A stretch of 26,904 bases of DNA, from NCBI GenBank assembly GCA_964415245.1, contig CAYQAJ010000037.1:1-26904 (forward strand), given 5' to 3'. Position 1 is the first letter of the stretch. Each line of letters starts with the position of its first letter. The notes under the pieces are model-generated. The model was given only the letters and a program-made list of their open reading frames with translations. It was not told the origin of the DNA and did not search any database. The translations under genes were made by a program, and so were the position numbers. Of the stretch, positions 16,475 through 24,297 are shown one piece after another. The stretch is from CAYQAJ01 sp964415245. GTDB taxonomy: Bacteria > Planctomycetota > Planctomycetia > Pirellulales > Pirellulaceae.

Positions 16475-17803
16475 ATGAAATGCTTCACCTGTAATCCAGC
16501 GTATCGCGCTCTGCGCATCGTGCGCACCGCCGTTGTGTTGTTCCTCTTGCTCGCCTTGGCCGGGACTGCTTCGGCCGAAAACTGGCCCGGTTGGCGCGGT
16601 CCGCGCGGCGACGGCACGAGCTCGGAAAAGGAGTTGCCGCGCGAGTGGGACGGCGCCACCGGCAGCAACATCGCCTGGAAGACGCCTCTGGCCGGCACCG
16701 GCCACTCCTCGCCGATCGTGTGGGGCGACCGCGTGTTCCTCACTTCCTGCGTCGAAGAGGACGAGGACCGCGTGCTCACGTGCTTCGATGCCCGCACGGG
16801 CGAGCAGCTCTGGAGTCGCACGGTGCTGCACGCGCCGTTGGAAAAGAAGCACGGCCTGAACAGCTTCGCATCGGGGACACCGGCCACCGACGGCAAGCTG
16901 GTGTACGTTACCTTTCTGGAGCCCGACTTCAGCAGCCAGACAGATCCGACGCCGGGCAACATGGTGGTGGCCGCTTACGATTTCGACGGCAAGCAGCAGT
17001 GGAGCGTTAAGCCGGGCCGATTTTCCAGCGTACACGGCTACTCGAGTTCGCCGGTGCTGTTTGAAGACACGCTGATCGTCAACGGCGACCACGACGGCGA
17101 CGGCTACCTCGTGGCCCTCGACCGGAAAACGGGCGAGACGGTGTGGAAGGTCGACCGGCCCAACAAGACCCGCAGCTACGTGACGCCGATCATCCGACGG
17201 TTCGACGGCCGCACGCAGATGCTGCTCTCGGGGAGCAAGTGCGTTACCAGCCTCGACCCGCGCAACGGCTCGACCCAGTGGATCATTGACGGGCCGACCG
17301 AGCAGTTCGTGGCGTCGCTGGTCGACAACGGCCACCTGGTATTCCTGACGGCCGGCTTCCCCGAACGGCACATTCTGGCCATTCGTCCCGGCGGCCGCGG
17401 CAACGTGACCGACACCAACATCGTGTGGCGGACCACGCGCAACTGTGCGTACGTGCCCGCGCCGATCGTCGTGGACAAGTATCTCCTCGTTTCATCGGAC
17501 GAGGGAATCGCCACGTGCTTCGAGGCCGATACGGGGCGCGTCGCCTGGACCGCGCGAATGGGCAATCATTTCAGCGCGTCGCCCGTGGCGGCCGACGGGC
17601 TGGTTTACTTCTTCCCCGACAACGGCGAGGTAAAGGTGGTGCAACCCGGCGAAAAGCTGGACATCGTCGCCACCAACGAATTGGGGCAGTCGTGCTATGC
17701 GTCGCCGGCGGTGAGCGGAGGGAGATTCTACGTCCGTGGCGAAAGCGACCTGTTCTGCATCGGGTCGAAGTTCGACGCGGCCGCACCGACCCGCGCGGAT
17801 TGA
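16475..17803 (+). CDS. Exported PQQ-type beta-propeller protein
   Basis: A 442-residue protein. The ATG at 16475 is preferred to an in-frame TTG five codons upstream; no ribosome-binding site is visible for either. A signal peptide covers about residues 1-35 (hydrophobic core VVLFLLLALAGTASA, then ENWPGWRGPRGDGTSSE). WPGWRGPRGDGTS is the usual start of the mature planctomycete PQQ-like propeller family. Blade repeats follow: TCFDARTGEQLWSR, VALDRKTGETVWKVD, TCFEADTGRVAWTA. Despite the name, such proteins often act as scaffolds and need not bind PQQ; I see no calcium- or PQQ-ligand set that would prove an alcohol dehydrogenase. It is a single gene between two gaps of more than 600 bp. Cellular site: periplasm or cell surface, inferred. 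Confidence 0.92.
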   Translation: MKCFTCNPAYRALRIVRTAVVLFLLLALAGTASAENWPGWRGPRGDGTSSEKELPREWDGATGSNIAWKTPLAGTGHSSPIVWGDRVFLTSCVEEDEDRVLTCFDARTGEQLWSRTVLHAPLEKKHGLNSFASGTPATDGKLVYVTFLEPDFSSQTDPTPGNMVVAAYDFDGKQQWSVKPGRFSSVHGYSSSPVLFEDTLIVNGDHDGDGYLVALDRKTGETVWKVDRPNKTRSYVTPIIRRFDGRTQMLLSGSKCVTSLDPRNGSTQWIIDGPTEQFVASLVDNGHLVFLTAGFPERHILAIRPGGRGNVTDTNIVWRTTRNCAYVPAPIVVDKYLLVSSDEGIATCFEADTGRVAWTARMGNHFSASPVAADGLVYFFPDNGEVKVVQPGEKLDIVATNELGQSCYASPAVSGGRFYVRGESDLFCIGSKFDAAAPTRAD

Positions 17804-18448
17804 CCCACGTGGTTAGCCTCGACGCGCAGCGCTCGCCCGGGCATCGATTCCGCAGTCACCACTGCCGCGCAGTCGTCACCATCGTCAGCGTCGTTTCAAC
17901 CTGGGGCCTTCTGACAAGAATCTTCGGTCGGGCCGACTTTTTGCATAATACCCGAGCGATCGTTTTACGATGACTATCGTGCGGAGGCGAAATAGGGAAC
18001 ATTTCGCCGCCCGCAATGATCCGTCCAGCAGACCAAGGCGGGACGGGTCGGGTGTCAGCGTCGGTCGGGGAAAAGGACGAGTCGGTCTGTCGGCGGCAAG
18101 CAGCGAGGCGTCGCTTCCCTCGCGGATACTGGGTGTCAGGCGTGCTGCACGACACAGCATGGCCGCCTCGTCCTCTCCCGATCGGCGACTCTCTTGATCC
18201 TCCCTTCATGACGGCGCGGCGGCATGCGGGCCATCCTGACCCCATGCCCGCCCCAGCGCGGCGCCTCTGGCCGCGCTCTCGGCCGACGAGAACATCCGCG
18301 CTCCCAGAGCCCCCCCGCGCCCCCATCGCGCATCCTCGTCCAGGGGTTGCCGGCGCCGCCGGCATGCGTAAAAATCGCGGCCACGCGACAATCGTCGCGC
18401 GCGTCGTCCACGCGGCTTTTCGTTCCCTCGCAGTTGAGGTGCCTGGCC
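17804..18448. other. Intergenic region, no gene recognised
   Basis: 645 bp between the PQQ-type gene and the LURP-one-related gene. A fragment related to the 67-nt repeat (GGTTAGCC, T, CGACGCGCAGCG) lies at about 17811-17832. Open frames continue into the next gene, but their sequence is Arg/Pro-rich GC shadow without recognisable domains. TGCATAATACC near 17941 slightly resembles a -10 box. Confidence 0.4.
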
Positions 18449-19036
18449 ATGCATCCGGTGTTGAATCGCAACCTGTTTTTCGTGAAAGAGCACGTAGGCT
18501 TCTTCAAGGCCGCCAACAACTACGACATCCTCGATCCCGAAACCGGCGAGATCATCCTGAACTGCCGCGAGGAGAAGCTGGGCTTCTTCACCAAGATGCT
18601 GCGGTTCACCGACTACAAGCGGTATACCCCGTTCGACGTGCAGATTCGCACGCCCTCGGGAGAGCCGGTGGTGAGCGTCCGCCGCGGCGTGACGCTCTTC
18701 CTGTCGAAGGTCAACGTGCTCGACGAAAACGAGAAACGGTTGGGCGGATTCAAGCAAAAGCTGTTCTCGATTGGCGGAGCGTTCACCGTGCTGGGGGCCG
18801 ACGACCAGCCTCTCTGCCAGCTCAAGGGAAAGTGGACGAGTTGGGATTTCCGCTTCCTGGCGGGGGAAAACGAGTTGGCCCGCGTCGCCAAGAAATGGGC
18901 GGGCCTGGGGCGCGAACTGTTCACCAGCGCCGACAACTACATGCTCGAAATCTCGAACGAGGTCCCCCTGGATCACCCCGTGCGGCAGCTCATTCTGGCC
19001 GCCGTCATGTGCATCGACATGGTGCTGCACGAGTAG
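18449..19036 (+). CDS. LURP-one-related (LOR, scramblase-like) protein
   Basis: A 195-residue protein, MHPVLNRNLFFVKEHVGFFK onward. The ATG at 18449 has GAGG 9 nt upstream; longer in-frame forms would add a low-complexity Arg/Pro leader with no family match. The strand-rich body (NYDILDPETGEIILNCRE, GGAFTVLGADDQPLCQLKGK, WDFRFLAGENELARVAKKW) fits the LURP-one-related/phospholipid scramblase-like 12-strand barrel fold, closed by a C-terminal hydrophobic helix (VRQLILAAVMCIDMVLHE). That buried C-terminal helix is typical of the fold. In plants and animals relatives are linked to defence and membrane lipid movement; bacterial members have no settled function. It is 143 bp upstream of the sigma-factor operon on the same strand, with a palindrome between. 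Confidence 0.85.
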   Translation: MHPVLNRNLFFVKEHVGFFKAANNYDILDPETGEIILNCREEKLGFFTKMLRFTDYKRYTPFDVQIRTPSGEPVVSVRRGVTLFLSKVNVLDENEKRLGGFKQKLFSIGGAFTVLGADDQPLCQLKGKWTSWDFRFLAGENELARVAKKWAGLGRELFTSADNYMLEISNEVPLDHPVRQLILAAVMCIDMVLHE

Positions 19037-19115
19037 GGGAAATCGGGTTCGCTCCCCCATTGGTTTCGCGGCGAACTCCTATCTTTGCGGTTCCTCCTAG
19101 TCGTTTTGCGACCTC

Positions 19116-19155
19116 GGGCGCTATAAAATGCTGGCTGACGGGCGCTATAGCGCCC
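19116..19155. promoter_or_regulatory. Palindrome GGGCGCTATAGCGCCC with upstream half-site
   Basis: A perfect 16-nt palindrome occupies 19140-19155, 24 nt before the sigma-factor start. Its left half, GGGCGCTATA, is repeated at 19116-19125, 24 nt upstream, where it runs into TATAAAAT (19122-19129), a possible -10 box. No good -35 box is seen. The layout would suit an operator controlling the sigma-factor operon; this is inference. Confidence 0.4.
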
Positions 19156-19179
19156 GGTCGAGTAATTCACCGTTAGCCA

Positions 19180-19791
19180 GTGACGCGGGCCGTGCACGAA
19201 TCGAGCGCAGCCGAACCCGACGGAGTCGTCGTCGAGGCCGTTCTAGCGGGCCAGAAGGAACGGTTTGCGCTGTTGGTGCGCCGCTACCAGGGTCCGCTGC
19301 TGCGCGTGGCTCAAAGCCGCCTGGGGCGTCGCGAGTGGGCCGAGGACGCGGTTCAGGAGACGTTCCTCTGCGCCTACAAGTGGCTGGCCGGCTACGACTC
19401 GCGGTACAGCTTTCGCACCTGGCTATGGACAATTCTGCTGAATCAGTGCCGGCGGCAGGGGAAGCGCCGCGCGCGACGGCCCCGCGTTCTGGCGTGGAGC
19501 CATCAGCCGGTCGGTGAGCGGGGCGAGCTGTCCTCGCTCAGCTCGGCCCCCTGTCGGGAACCGGGGCCAGCGGCACAGGTCATGGCCATCGAACGCAGCC
19601 GCCAGGTCGAGGCGCTATTGGCAAGTCTGCCGGTGGCGCAGGCCGACGCACTGCGGCTGCGGTTCTACGGTGGCCTGCAATTCGATGAGATCGCGGCGGC
19701 CATGGGGTGCAGCATGTCGGGAGCCAAGAACCGCGTGCGGTGCGGCCTGTTGAAGATCGGCCACCTGCTCGTTTCGGGAGAGACGCCATGA
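19180..19791 (+). CDS. ECF-type RNA polymerase sigma factor
   Basis: A 203-residue sigma factor starting at GTG 19180 (a GTG four codons later is possible; no ATG is available and no ribosome-binding site is visible). Region 2: KERFALLVRRYQGPLLRVAQ, then EWAEDAVQETFLCAYKWL and YSFRTWLWTILLNQCRRQGK, with the usual -10-recognition helix. A linker of about 50 residues leads to region 4: LLASLPVAQADALRLRFYGG, then FDEIAAAMGCSMSGAKNRVR, the helix-turn-helix for the -35 element. Its stop overlaps the start of the anti-sigma gene (ATGA), so the two are translationally coupled, as is normal for ECF sigma factors and their inhibitors. It probably directs transcription of its own operon and others; targets cannot be read here. 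Confidence 0.94.
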   Translation: MTRAVHESSAAEPDGVVVEAVLAGQKERFALLVRRYQGPLLRVAQSRLGRREWAEDAVQETFLCAYKWLAGYDSRYSFRTWLWTILLNQCRRQGKRRARRPRVLAWSHQPVGERGELSSLSSAPCREPGPAAQVMAIERSRQVEALLASLPVAQADALRLRFYGGLQFDEIAAAMGCSMSGAKNRVRCGLLKIGHLLVSGETP

Positions 19792-20537
19792 ACTGCGACT
19801 ATGTGTTCGACATTCTCACTCGAGGTCCCTTTCCCGCGGGCCGCGCGGACGACACGGCCGTCGAGCGGCATCTGGCCGCCTGCCACGGTTGCCGCGAGTT
19901 GGCCGAGGCGCTGCGCCCGGCCGTCGCGATACTGCACGAGGCCGTCAGTGGCGACGAGGGAAATTCGCTGCCGGGTTATCGCGGTGCGCTATCCGAGAGA
20001 CCGGCGAACCGCGATCTCTGGGCGAGCGTGGCCGAGGCCGCCCGAACCAACGACGAGCATCCGATCGAGCCGCCAACCACCCGAGGCGGCGCGAAGTCCG
20101 TGCGCGACGGGGACTTGGCAAGCGGATGGAAGCCCTTTGCGAGCTACGTGGCGGCAGCGCTGGCCGGAGTGCTTTTGGCAGTGGCGATTGGCATCGCCGG
20201 TGGGCCGTGGAATCGCGAACCGCCGTCGCTTCCGGCTTCCGGGGGCGCGTCGGCGGCCGTGGTCGGGGCGCGCTACCAACTCGATGCGGAAGGGCTGCGG
20301 ATGCTGGTCGCGCTAAACTTGCCCGAGGTTTGCTTCCCCCGCAACGCGACCGCTGAGGACGGAGCACAACACCGGGCGTCGTCCGGCGAAACCTCCGCCG
20401 ACGGCATGGGGGCCGCTCTCGAAGGCCAGGGCATCTTGTGCTGCACCGAGTGTCATTATGCCGGCAATGCCGACCGACCCCCGCCCGAGGCCGTGGCCAT
20501 CGTGCAGCAGCATTGCCATGCCTGCCACCAGCCATGA
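19788..20537 (+). CDS. Membrane anti-sigma factor with two C-terminal CxxCH motifs
   Basis: A 249-residue protein whose ATG overlaps the sigma-factor stop by 4 bp. The N-terminal 50 residues are a zinc-finger anti-sigma domain (ASD/zf-HC2-like): Cys3, then HLAACHGC with H28, C32 and C35. One membrane helix follows at about 118-138 (FASYVAAALAGVLLAVAIGI). The remaining 110 residues should lie outside the membrane. They end with CTECH (C219-H223) and CHACH (C243-H247), preceded by C218, about 20 residues apart. CxxCH outside the membrane is the attachment motif for haem c, so a redox- or ligand-sensing haem domain is possible; zinc binding is the alternative. The next gene overlaps by ATGA. The anti-sigma role is inferred from motif, topology and position. 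Confidence 0.86.
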   Translation: MNCDYVFDILTRGPFPAGRADDTAVERHLAACHGCRELAEALRPAVAILHEAVSGDEGNSLPGYRGALSERPANRDLWASVAEAARTNDEHPIEPPTTRGGAKSVRDGDLASGWKPFASYVAAALAGVLLAVAIGIAGGPWNREPPSLPASGGASAAVVGARYQLDAEGLRMLVALNLPEVCFPRNATAEDGAQHRASSGETSADGMGAALEGQGILCCTECHYAGNADRPPPEAVAIVQQHCHACHQP

Positions 20538-22099
20538 CGGCTGTCGCTGGGCAAGACCGATCGAGCGGCCGGGCCGGCACCGCAGACCGGCTCGAATGCC
20601 TGTCGTGGCGCATTCCCCCGGGCGACGAAGAACCTGGCGGCGATCATCGTCGTTCGCTCGTTTCCGCGCTGGCGGTAACGCTGCTCGTGGCCGCGGTATT
20701 GCTCTTTGCGCCGGCGAGCGTGCGCGACATCGGCCTGATCGTGGTCCTGCCGCTGTCGTGCTTGCTGGGGTTCATACTGCTGCGTTCGGTTCGCCGCGCT
20801 CGGCGGCGCCGACAGAACAACGTGCGCATCGACGAATCCGGCGTGCACTGGATGGACGACTTCGGCCGCTGGCACACGTTCGAGCGCGGGCAGGTGAAGG
20901 GCTATCGCATCGGCCCCGATGCCGACACGCTGCGTCCACTCCCCGCCCTGATGCTGCGGGTCGAAGGGGGATTCGAAAGCCAGCCCATTGAGCTGCATCC
21001 CCCAGCCACGCCCGACGAAGTGAGGAAGTGGCTGACCGACCGACTGCGCATTACGGAGGAAACCCTTCCCCGCCCGGAGGCGGCGCGGCGAATTCGTTCC
21101 GCCCTGGCGGCGGCGCTCGAATCGTGGCCCCCCTCTGCCGAGAAGCGGCTGCTGCGCCGTCTGTTGCCCGATTCGGTCCAGGCCACCGACGGCGGCTGGC
21201 TGGTGTTCACGCTGCCGGGCGATAGGCCGGTGGTGTTCGACGCGCAGCGGTTTACGTACCGCATCGCAACCAGCGGCGAAGTAGGCGGCCTAGCGGAGCT
21301 TTTGGATTACGTCCGCTTGCAGGTGTTCCGCACCGCGCCCGACCTGGGCACCGGGCTAGAGCGGTGCATCGACCGGGATGCCTACCAGCAGTGCTTTCCC
21401 GGCGAGCCTCCGCCGCGCGAGGCGCTGGTTCACTTGCTGCTCGACGCGATCGGTCCCGACCTGGCGCCGCCGCTGAAGGAAAGCGAGCTTGTCCTGCGGC
21501 GCCTGCCTCCCGAGGGAATTTTGCTCTCAGGCCGACTGCGCGACGCTGCTGGTTGGTGGGACATCGAGGGAGAAGCGCAATGGAACGAACAAACCGGGCG
21601 ATTCACCGGTTGGATCGACCCGGCCTCCGAGCAGGATACGGCGCGGCTGCGACAGCGCGAAAGCGACGATGCCCGCCGCGCCGGCTTTTATGCATGCTGC
21701 CATGAGCTGGGCCGCCGGTGGCACGTGGAAGGAGACAAGCCGGCGCTACTGGCGCTGTGCCAACGGATCGAGGATGCGGCCCAGTCGCTCGAGCCGGCTC
21801 CGCCCGGCATGCGGCCGTCAATGGTGCGGCTCGGCGGCGAGGAGATGAGAATGGCCGTGCAGGTGGGCAATTTTGCCTGGCTCGACCACCAGACGATCTG
21901 CGGACCGAGCACCTATCTGACGCGGCTGGCGGAGCGAATGCGCGATGCTCTGGCTCGATGCAGCGTGCCCGGCGATACGCAACTACGGCTGGCCGATGAC
22001 CCGCAGGACCTGTGGTCGCTGCAGCTTCACGTGCGCGAGCATGGGTTCGATCCGGCCGACCACAGCGACTTTCTCGAGCAAGGAACGAAGCGCGACTGA
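20534..22099 (+). CDS. Two-helix membrane protein of unknown function, third gene of the sigma operon
   Basis: A 521-residue protein; the ATG overlaps the anti-sigma stop by 4 bp, which settles the start. About 40 polar residues precede two adjacent membrane helices (about 42-59, SALAVTLLVAAVLLFAP; and 66-83, IGLIVVLPLSCLLGFILL). A basic stop-transfer segment RRARRRRQNN follows, so the large C-terminal part should be cytoplasmic. Residues about 95-170 (VRIDESGVHWMDDFGRWHTF) resemble a bacterial PH-like beta domain. The rest has no family that I recognise; it contains several Cys and ends hydrophilic. Strict coupling to the sigma/anti-sigma pair suggests a part in the same signalling path, as a co-sensor or a target, but the sequence gives no enzymatic motif. 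Confidence 0.85.
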   Translation: MTAVAGQDRSSGRAGTADRLECLSWRIPPGDEEPGGDHRRSLVSALAVTLLVAAVLLFAPASVRDIGLIVVLPLSCLLGFILLRSVRRARRRRQNNVRIDESGVHWMDDFGRWHTFERGQVKGYRIGPDADTLRPLPALMLRVEGGFESQPIELHPPATPDEVRKWLTDRLRITEETLPRPEAARRIRSALAAALESWPPSAEKRLLRRLLPDSVQATDGGWLVFTLPGDRPVVFDAQRFTYRIATSGEVGGLAELLDYVRLQVFRTAPDLGTGLERCIDRDAYQQCFPGEPPPREALVHLLLDAIGPDLAPPLKESELVLRRLPPEGILLSGRLRDAAGWWDIEGEAQWNEQTGRFTGWIDPASEQDTARLRQRESDDARRAGFYACCHELGRRWHVEGDKPALLALCQRIEDAAQSLEPAPPGMRPSMVRLGGEEMRMAVQVGNFAWLDHQTICGPSTYLTRLAERMRDALARCSVPGDTQLRLADDPQDLWSLQLHVREHGFDPADHSDFLEQGTKRD

Positions 22100-22148
22100 G
22101 CGGCTGGACCGGCTCGCGAGACGCGTGTGGCGGTCCACCGCACGGCGC

Positions 22149-22179
22149 GCCGGGGCTTCGCTGTTGCGCGAGCCCCGGC
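22149..22179. terminator. Hairpin between convergent genes
   Basis: GCCGGGGCT (22149-22157) pairs exactly with AGCCCCGGC (22171-22179), with CGC/GCG adding pairs around a TGTT loop. It lies 50 nt after the sigma-operon stop and 20 nt after the csrA stop on the other strand, so it could end both transcripts. There is no T tract on either side. Confidence 0.6.
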
Positions 22180-22199
22180 CACGTCCCGCGCGAGCGAGC

Positions 22200-22478
22200 C
22201 TATTGCGCCGCGGCGGCCAGGTCGGTCGGCTCGTTGCGTGCAATCCGCTGACGCCGCGCACCGTTTCCCGCCCGGTTGTGCGGTTCTTCCGCTCGGTTGT
22301 GCGGTTCGCCTCGGCGCTCGGCTTCGATGCGTGCGTGGATTTCGCCGCGATGGATCGAGACTTCGGGGGGCGCCTCGAAGGCCAGTTGCACACTCCTGCC
22401 TCGAATGGCAACCACCTTCACCACGACGCTGGATCCGATGACGATCGACTCCTCTAGTTTACGACTCAGTACGAGCAT
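22200..22478 (-). CDS. csrA: CsrA carbon storage regulator, with extended C-terminus
   Basis: A 92-residue protein; the first 52 residues are a clear CsrA (MLVLSRKLEESIVIG, then VQLAFEAPPEVSIHRGEI). The RNA-contact residues L4, R6 and R44 are kept. CsrA dimers bind GGA motifs in mRNA leaders and usually block translation. The usual length is about 60-75, so this one has an added tail, which contains a perfect 7-residue duplication (EPHNRAE, then EPHNRAG) encoded by a 21-bp direct repeat at 22271-22307. The ribosome-binding site is unusually strong: AAAGGAGGTGA 3 nt before the ATG. Its AAGGA is also a CsrA-type target, so self-repression is plausible. It faces the sigma operon tail to tail and has about 750 bp upstream before the next gene. 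Confidence 0.95.
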   Translation of the reverse strand: MLVLSRKLEESIVIGSSVVVKVVAIRGRSVQLAFEAPPEVSIHRGEIHARIEAERRGEPHNRAEEPHNRAGNGARRQRIARNEPTDLAAAAQ

Positions 22479-22481
22479 GGG

Positions 22482-22492
22482 TCACCTCCTTT
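22482..22492 (-). promoter_or_regulatory. Near-perfect Shine-Dalgarno of csrA (AAAGGAGGTGA)
   Basis: On the minus strand AAAGGAGGTGA precedes the csrA ATG with only CCC between, matching the 16S rRNA tail almost fully. Most genes in this window have at best GGGAG or GAGG, so this site stands out. The AAGGA core fits the CsrA recognition pattern ANGGA. Confidence 0.8.
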
Positions 22493-23090
22493 GTGTTTGC
22501 TCAACAATCGGTGATGCAATCCTCATTGCGGGCCGGCCCTTACGCGAATGCCGCCTTGCAGGACGAGCGGCGATCGGGCGTGCGTCTCGTTGCGGGCTCC
22601 GAAGGTCGACGCATGGTACGCGGCCCCAATGTTGGTTTGTGGGTGGGATGGATGAAGACACGTTGCGTTTTGTGTGAAGGTATTACGTCGCTGCGATGCG
22701 TTTGGTGCGGCCGAATCTCTCTAGGGTCTCTCGGCGCAGCCACGGCAACGGCGCGCACACCTCTCGCACCGCAGCACGTCAGCCACGCACTTCGTGGTAC
22801 AACATCGCCCATCATGGGCGACGCGAAACAGAAGCCATCCTTGCGGCGCTCGACACCTTGCGAGCGGGCCGGTCAGTCAAGGATGGATGTGGAAAGCAAA
22901 GAGGATTTTCAGCCAGGCAGTGCGGCGGCCGGCAACAACACGTATGGAATGAACGATGTGCCGCCGCGAGCTTCGTCTCTCTCCACCTACTTCCCTTCTC
23001 GTTTTGTCACAGCGCATCTTACGACTGCGGGCAAGTGGGTCAACATCAGTCTGTTACACGCGGCGGATTCGCGTTTCGTCCTGATTCTTC

Positions 23091-23148
23091 AAGCCTGACG
23101 CGCAAGCGAAGGACCGCTTAACGTACCCTCGGCTTGCGCTTCAGGCTT
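23091..23148. repeat. Imperfect 17-bp inverted repeat past the dehydrogenase gene
   Basis: AAGCCTGACGCGCAAGC (23091-23107) and GCTTGCGCTTCAGGCTT (23132-23148) pair with a single mismatch, and GAAGG/CCCTC can extend the stem. It begins 82 nt beyond the stop of the minus-strand dehydrogenase gene, so it could be that gene's terminator; it also looks like a dispersed planctomycete intergenic repeat. Confidence 0.6.
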
Positions 23149-23164
23149 CTTTGCGCGGGTTAGC

Positions 23165-23182
23165 CGCCACATTTATGTGGCG
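23165..23182. repeat. Palindrome CGCCACATTTATGTGGCG, copy 3
   Basis: Identical to copy 1 (11072-11089), with the same TAGC before it. It lies 48 nt beyond the stop of the minus-strand dehydrogenase gene, again just past a gene end. Confidence 0.8.
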
Positions 23183-23229
23183 ATTGCCTCGGCGCTGGAA
23201 TGCACGCGCCAGCAGTGATAGCACCGAGT

Positions 23230-24297
23230 TCACCGCGCAGGAGAACCTGCCGACGCCAGTTCCCGCCGAATGGCAATCGCGATACTCGGATCAGCCATCG
23301 CCGCGGTGGCAAGGTGTACCGAGCCGGCACCCGCCGCCAAATACTCGCACACGTGCTCGGCCGTCGACGCGCCCCCCACGCCGATCAGTTCGAGCGCCGC
23401 GCCGCGCTCGGCGACAAGTTCGCGCACCACGCGCGTCTGCTCGATCGAAGCGGCGCGAATGGCGTCGCCGCAGATGCCGCGCTTCTGGCCGTCAAAGAGG
23501 AACTTCCCGTCGCTCTCGCGCACGCGCGTGGCAATGCTGTTGGTCATCGCCAGCGCGTCGGCCACCGGCGCGAGGGCCTCGACCAGCGCGACCCCCTCCA
23601 CGCGCGAAGCCAGGCGACCGATCTTGACGATCAGCGGCACGCCGATCGACTCCCGCACCCGCGCCGCCACGACCGCGGCATCGCGCGGCTGCTGGTAAAG
23701 CTGTCCGTCGCAGGTCGATACGTTGGGGCAGGAAAAGTTGACCTCAATGCAATCGGCCCCGCTTTCCGCTGCCCAGCGAGCACAGCGGGCGTAATCGTCG
23801 GCCAGGTCGTCCAGCGTCCAGTTGGGCTGAACGCTTCCCACTACCGAGACGGAGAGAACCTTGTCGGCCGGAAGAAGGCGACGCGTCTCTTCCACGTCGG
23901 TCCGCCACGTTTCGGGCGCCTTGGACGGCATGCCGAACGACACTGCCCAGGTACCGTGCATCGAGCCGGCCACGGGCAGGCTCGTCTCGTCGCCGGAGAG
24001 CCGGTCGGGGCAAGCAACCGGCTGCAAGTTGGGCAGCGGATAGCAGTCCCGCTGCACACTCCGCACCGTCTTGTACGTCACGACGTCAAAGCCCAGGCTG
24101 GCGTAATACAGGCACCACCGGCCGTTGAGCAGCGGACCGGCCGGAACACCGAGGGGCGAACCGACGTCACGGCCGCAATACCGCCACGACCCGGGCACCG
24201 CCGGCACGTCGATCTCGATCGGCTCGGGCGCATGGTCGTAGTTCCACTGGTAGCTCTGCCGTGGATCGTAGCGCGGCAAGTGGTTGGGATTGCTCAT
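23230..24297 (-). CDS. Dihydroorotate/dihydropyrimidine dehydrogenase-like flavoprotein
   Basis: A 355-residue TIM-barrel flavoenzyme. The Met at 24297 gives MSNPNHLPRYDPRQSYQWNY; an upstream Met would add 63 residues of low-complexity sequence, and no ribosome-binding site decides between them. FMN-site features are SPLGVPAGPLLNGRWCLYYA near the start, VNFSCPNVST with C190 at the place of the class 1 catalytic cysteine, the lysine in LIVKIG, and the late IGVGGASTAEHVCEYLAAGA phosphate-binding loop. A Cys rather than Ser base points to class 1 or PreA-like enzymes. A role in pyrimidine synthesis (PyrD) is possible, but no other pyrimidine gene is near, so oxidation of a different dihydropyrimidine is equally open. 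It is likely transcribed alone, with repeats after its stop. Confidence 0.87.
   Translation of the reverse strand: MSNPNHLPRYDPRQSYQWNYDHAPEPIEIDVPAVPGSWRYCGRDVGSPLGVPAGPLLNGRWCLYYASLGFDVVTYKTVRSVQRDCYPLPNLQPVACPDRLSGDETSLPVAGSMHGTWAVSFGMPSKAPETWRTDVEETRRLLPADKVLSVSVVGSVQPNWTLDDLADDYARCARWAAESGADCIEVNFSCPNVSTCDGQLYQQPRDAAVVAARVRESIGVPLIVKIGRLASRVEGVALVEALAPVADALAMTNSIATRVRESDGKFLFDGQKRGICGDAIRAASIEQTRVVRELVAERGAALELIGVGGASTAEHVCEYLAAGAGSVHLATAAMADPSIAIAIRRELASAGSPAR

Larger units (their letters stand above)
22479..23229. other. Intergenic region upstream of csrA with repeats at the far end
   Basis: 751 bp between csrA and the 3' end of the dehydrogenase gene, both on the minus strand. Two plus-strand frames of 140-200 codons are open but have no recognisable domain and shadow-like composition. 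The region nearest csrA should carry its promoter and leader; I cannot name boxes. The end near the dehydrogenase holds an imperfect 17-bp inverted repeat (23091-23148) and the third copy of the palindrome (23165-23182). Confidence 0.4.

Noticed and set aside
18016..19176. A 386-codon frame and a 5' extension of the LOR gene
   Set aside because: Both are Arg/Pro/Ser-rich with no family match, and the LOR start at 18449 has a good ribosome-binding site.
22493..23121. Two plus-strand frames between csrA and the dehydrogenase gene
   Set aside because: No recognisable domain, no ribosome-binding site, and one runs through the inverted-repeat neighbourhood.
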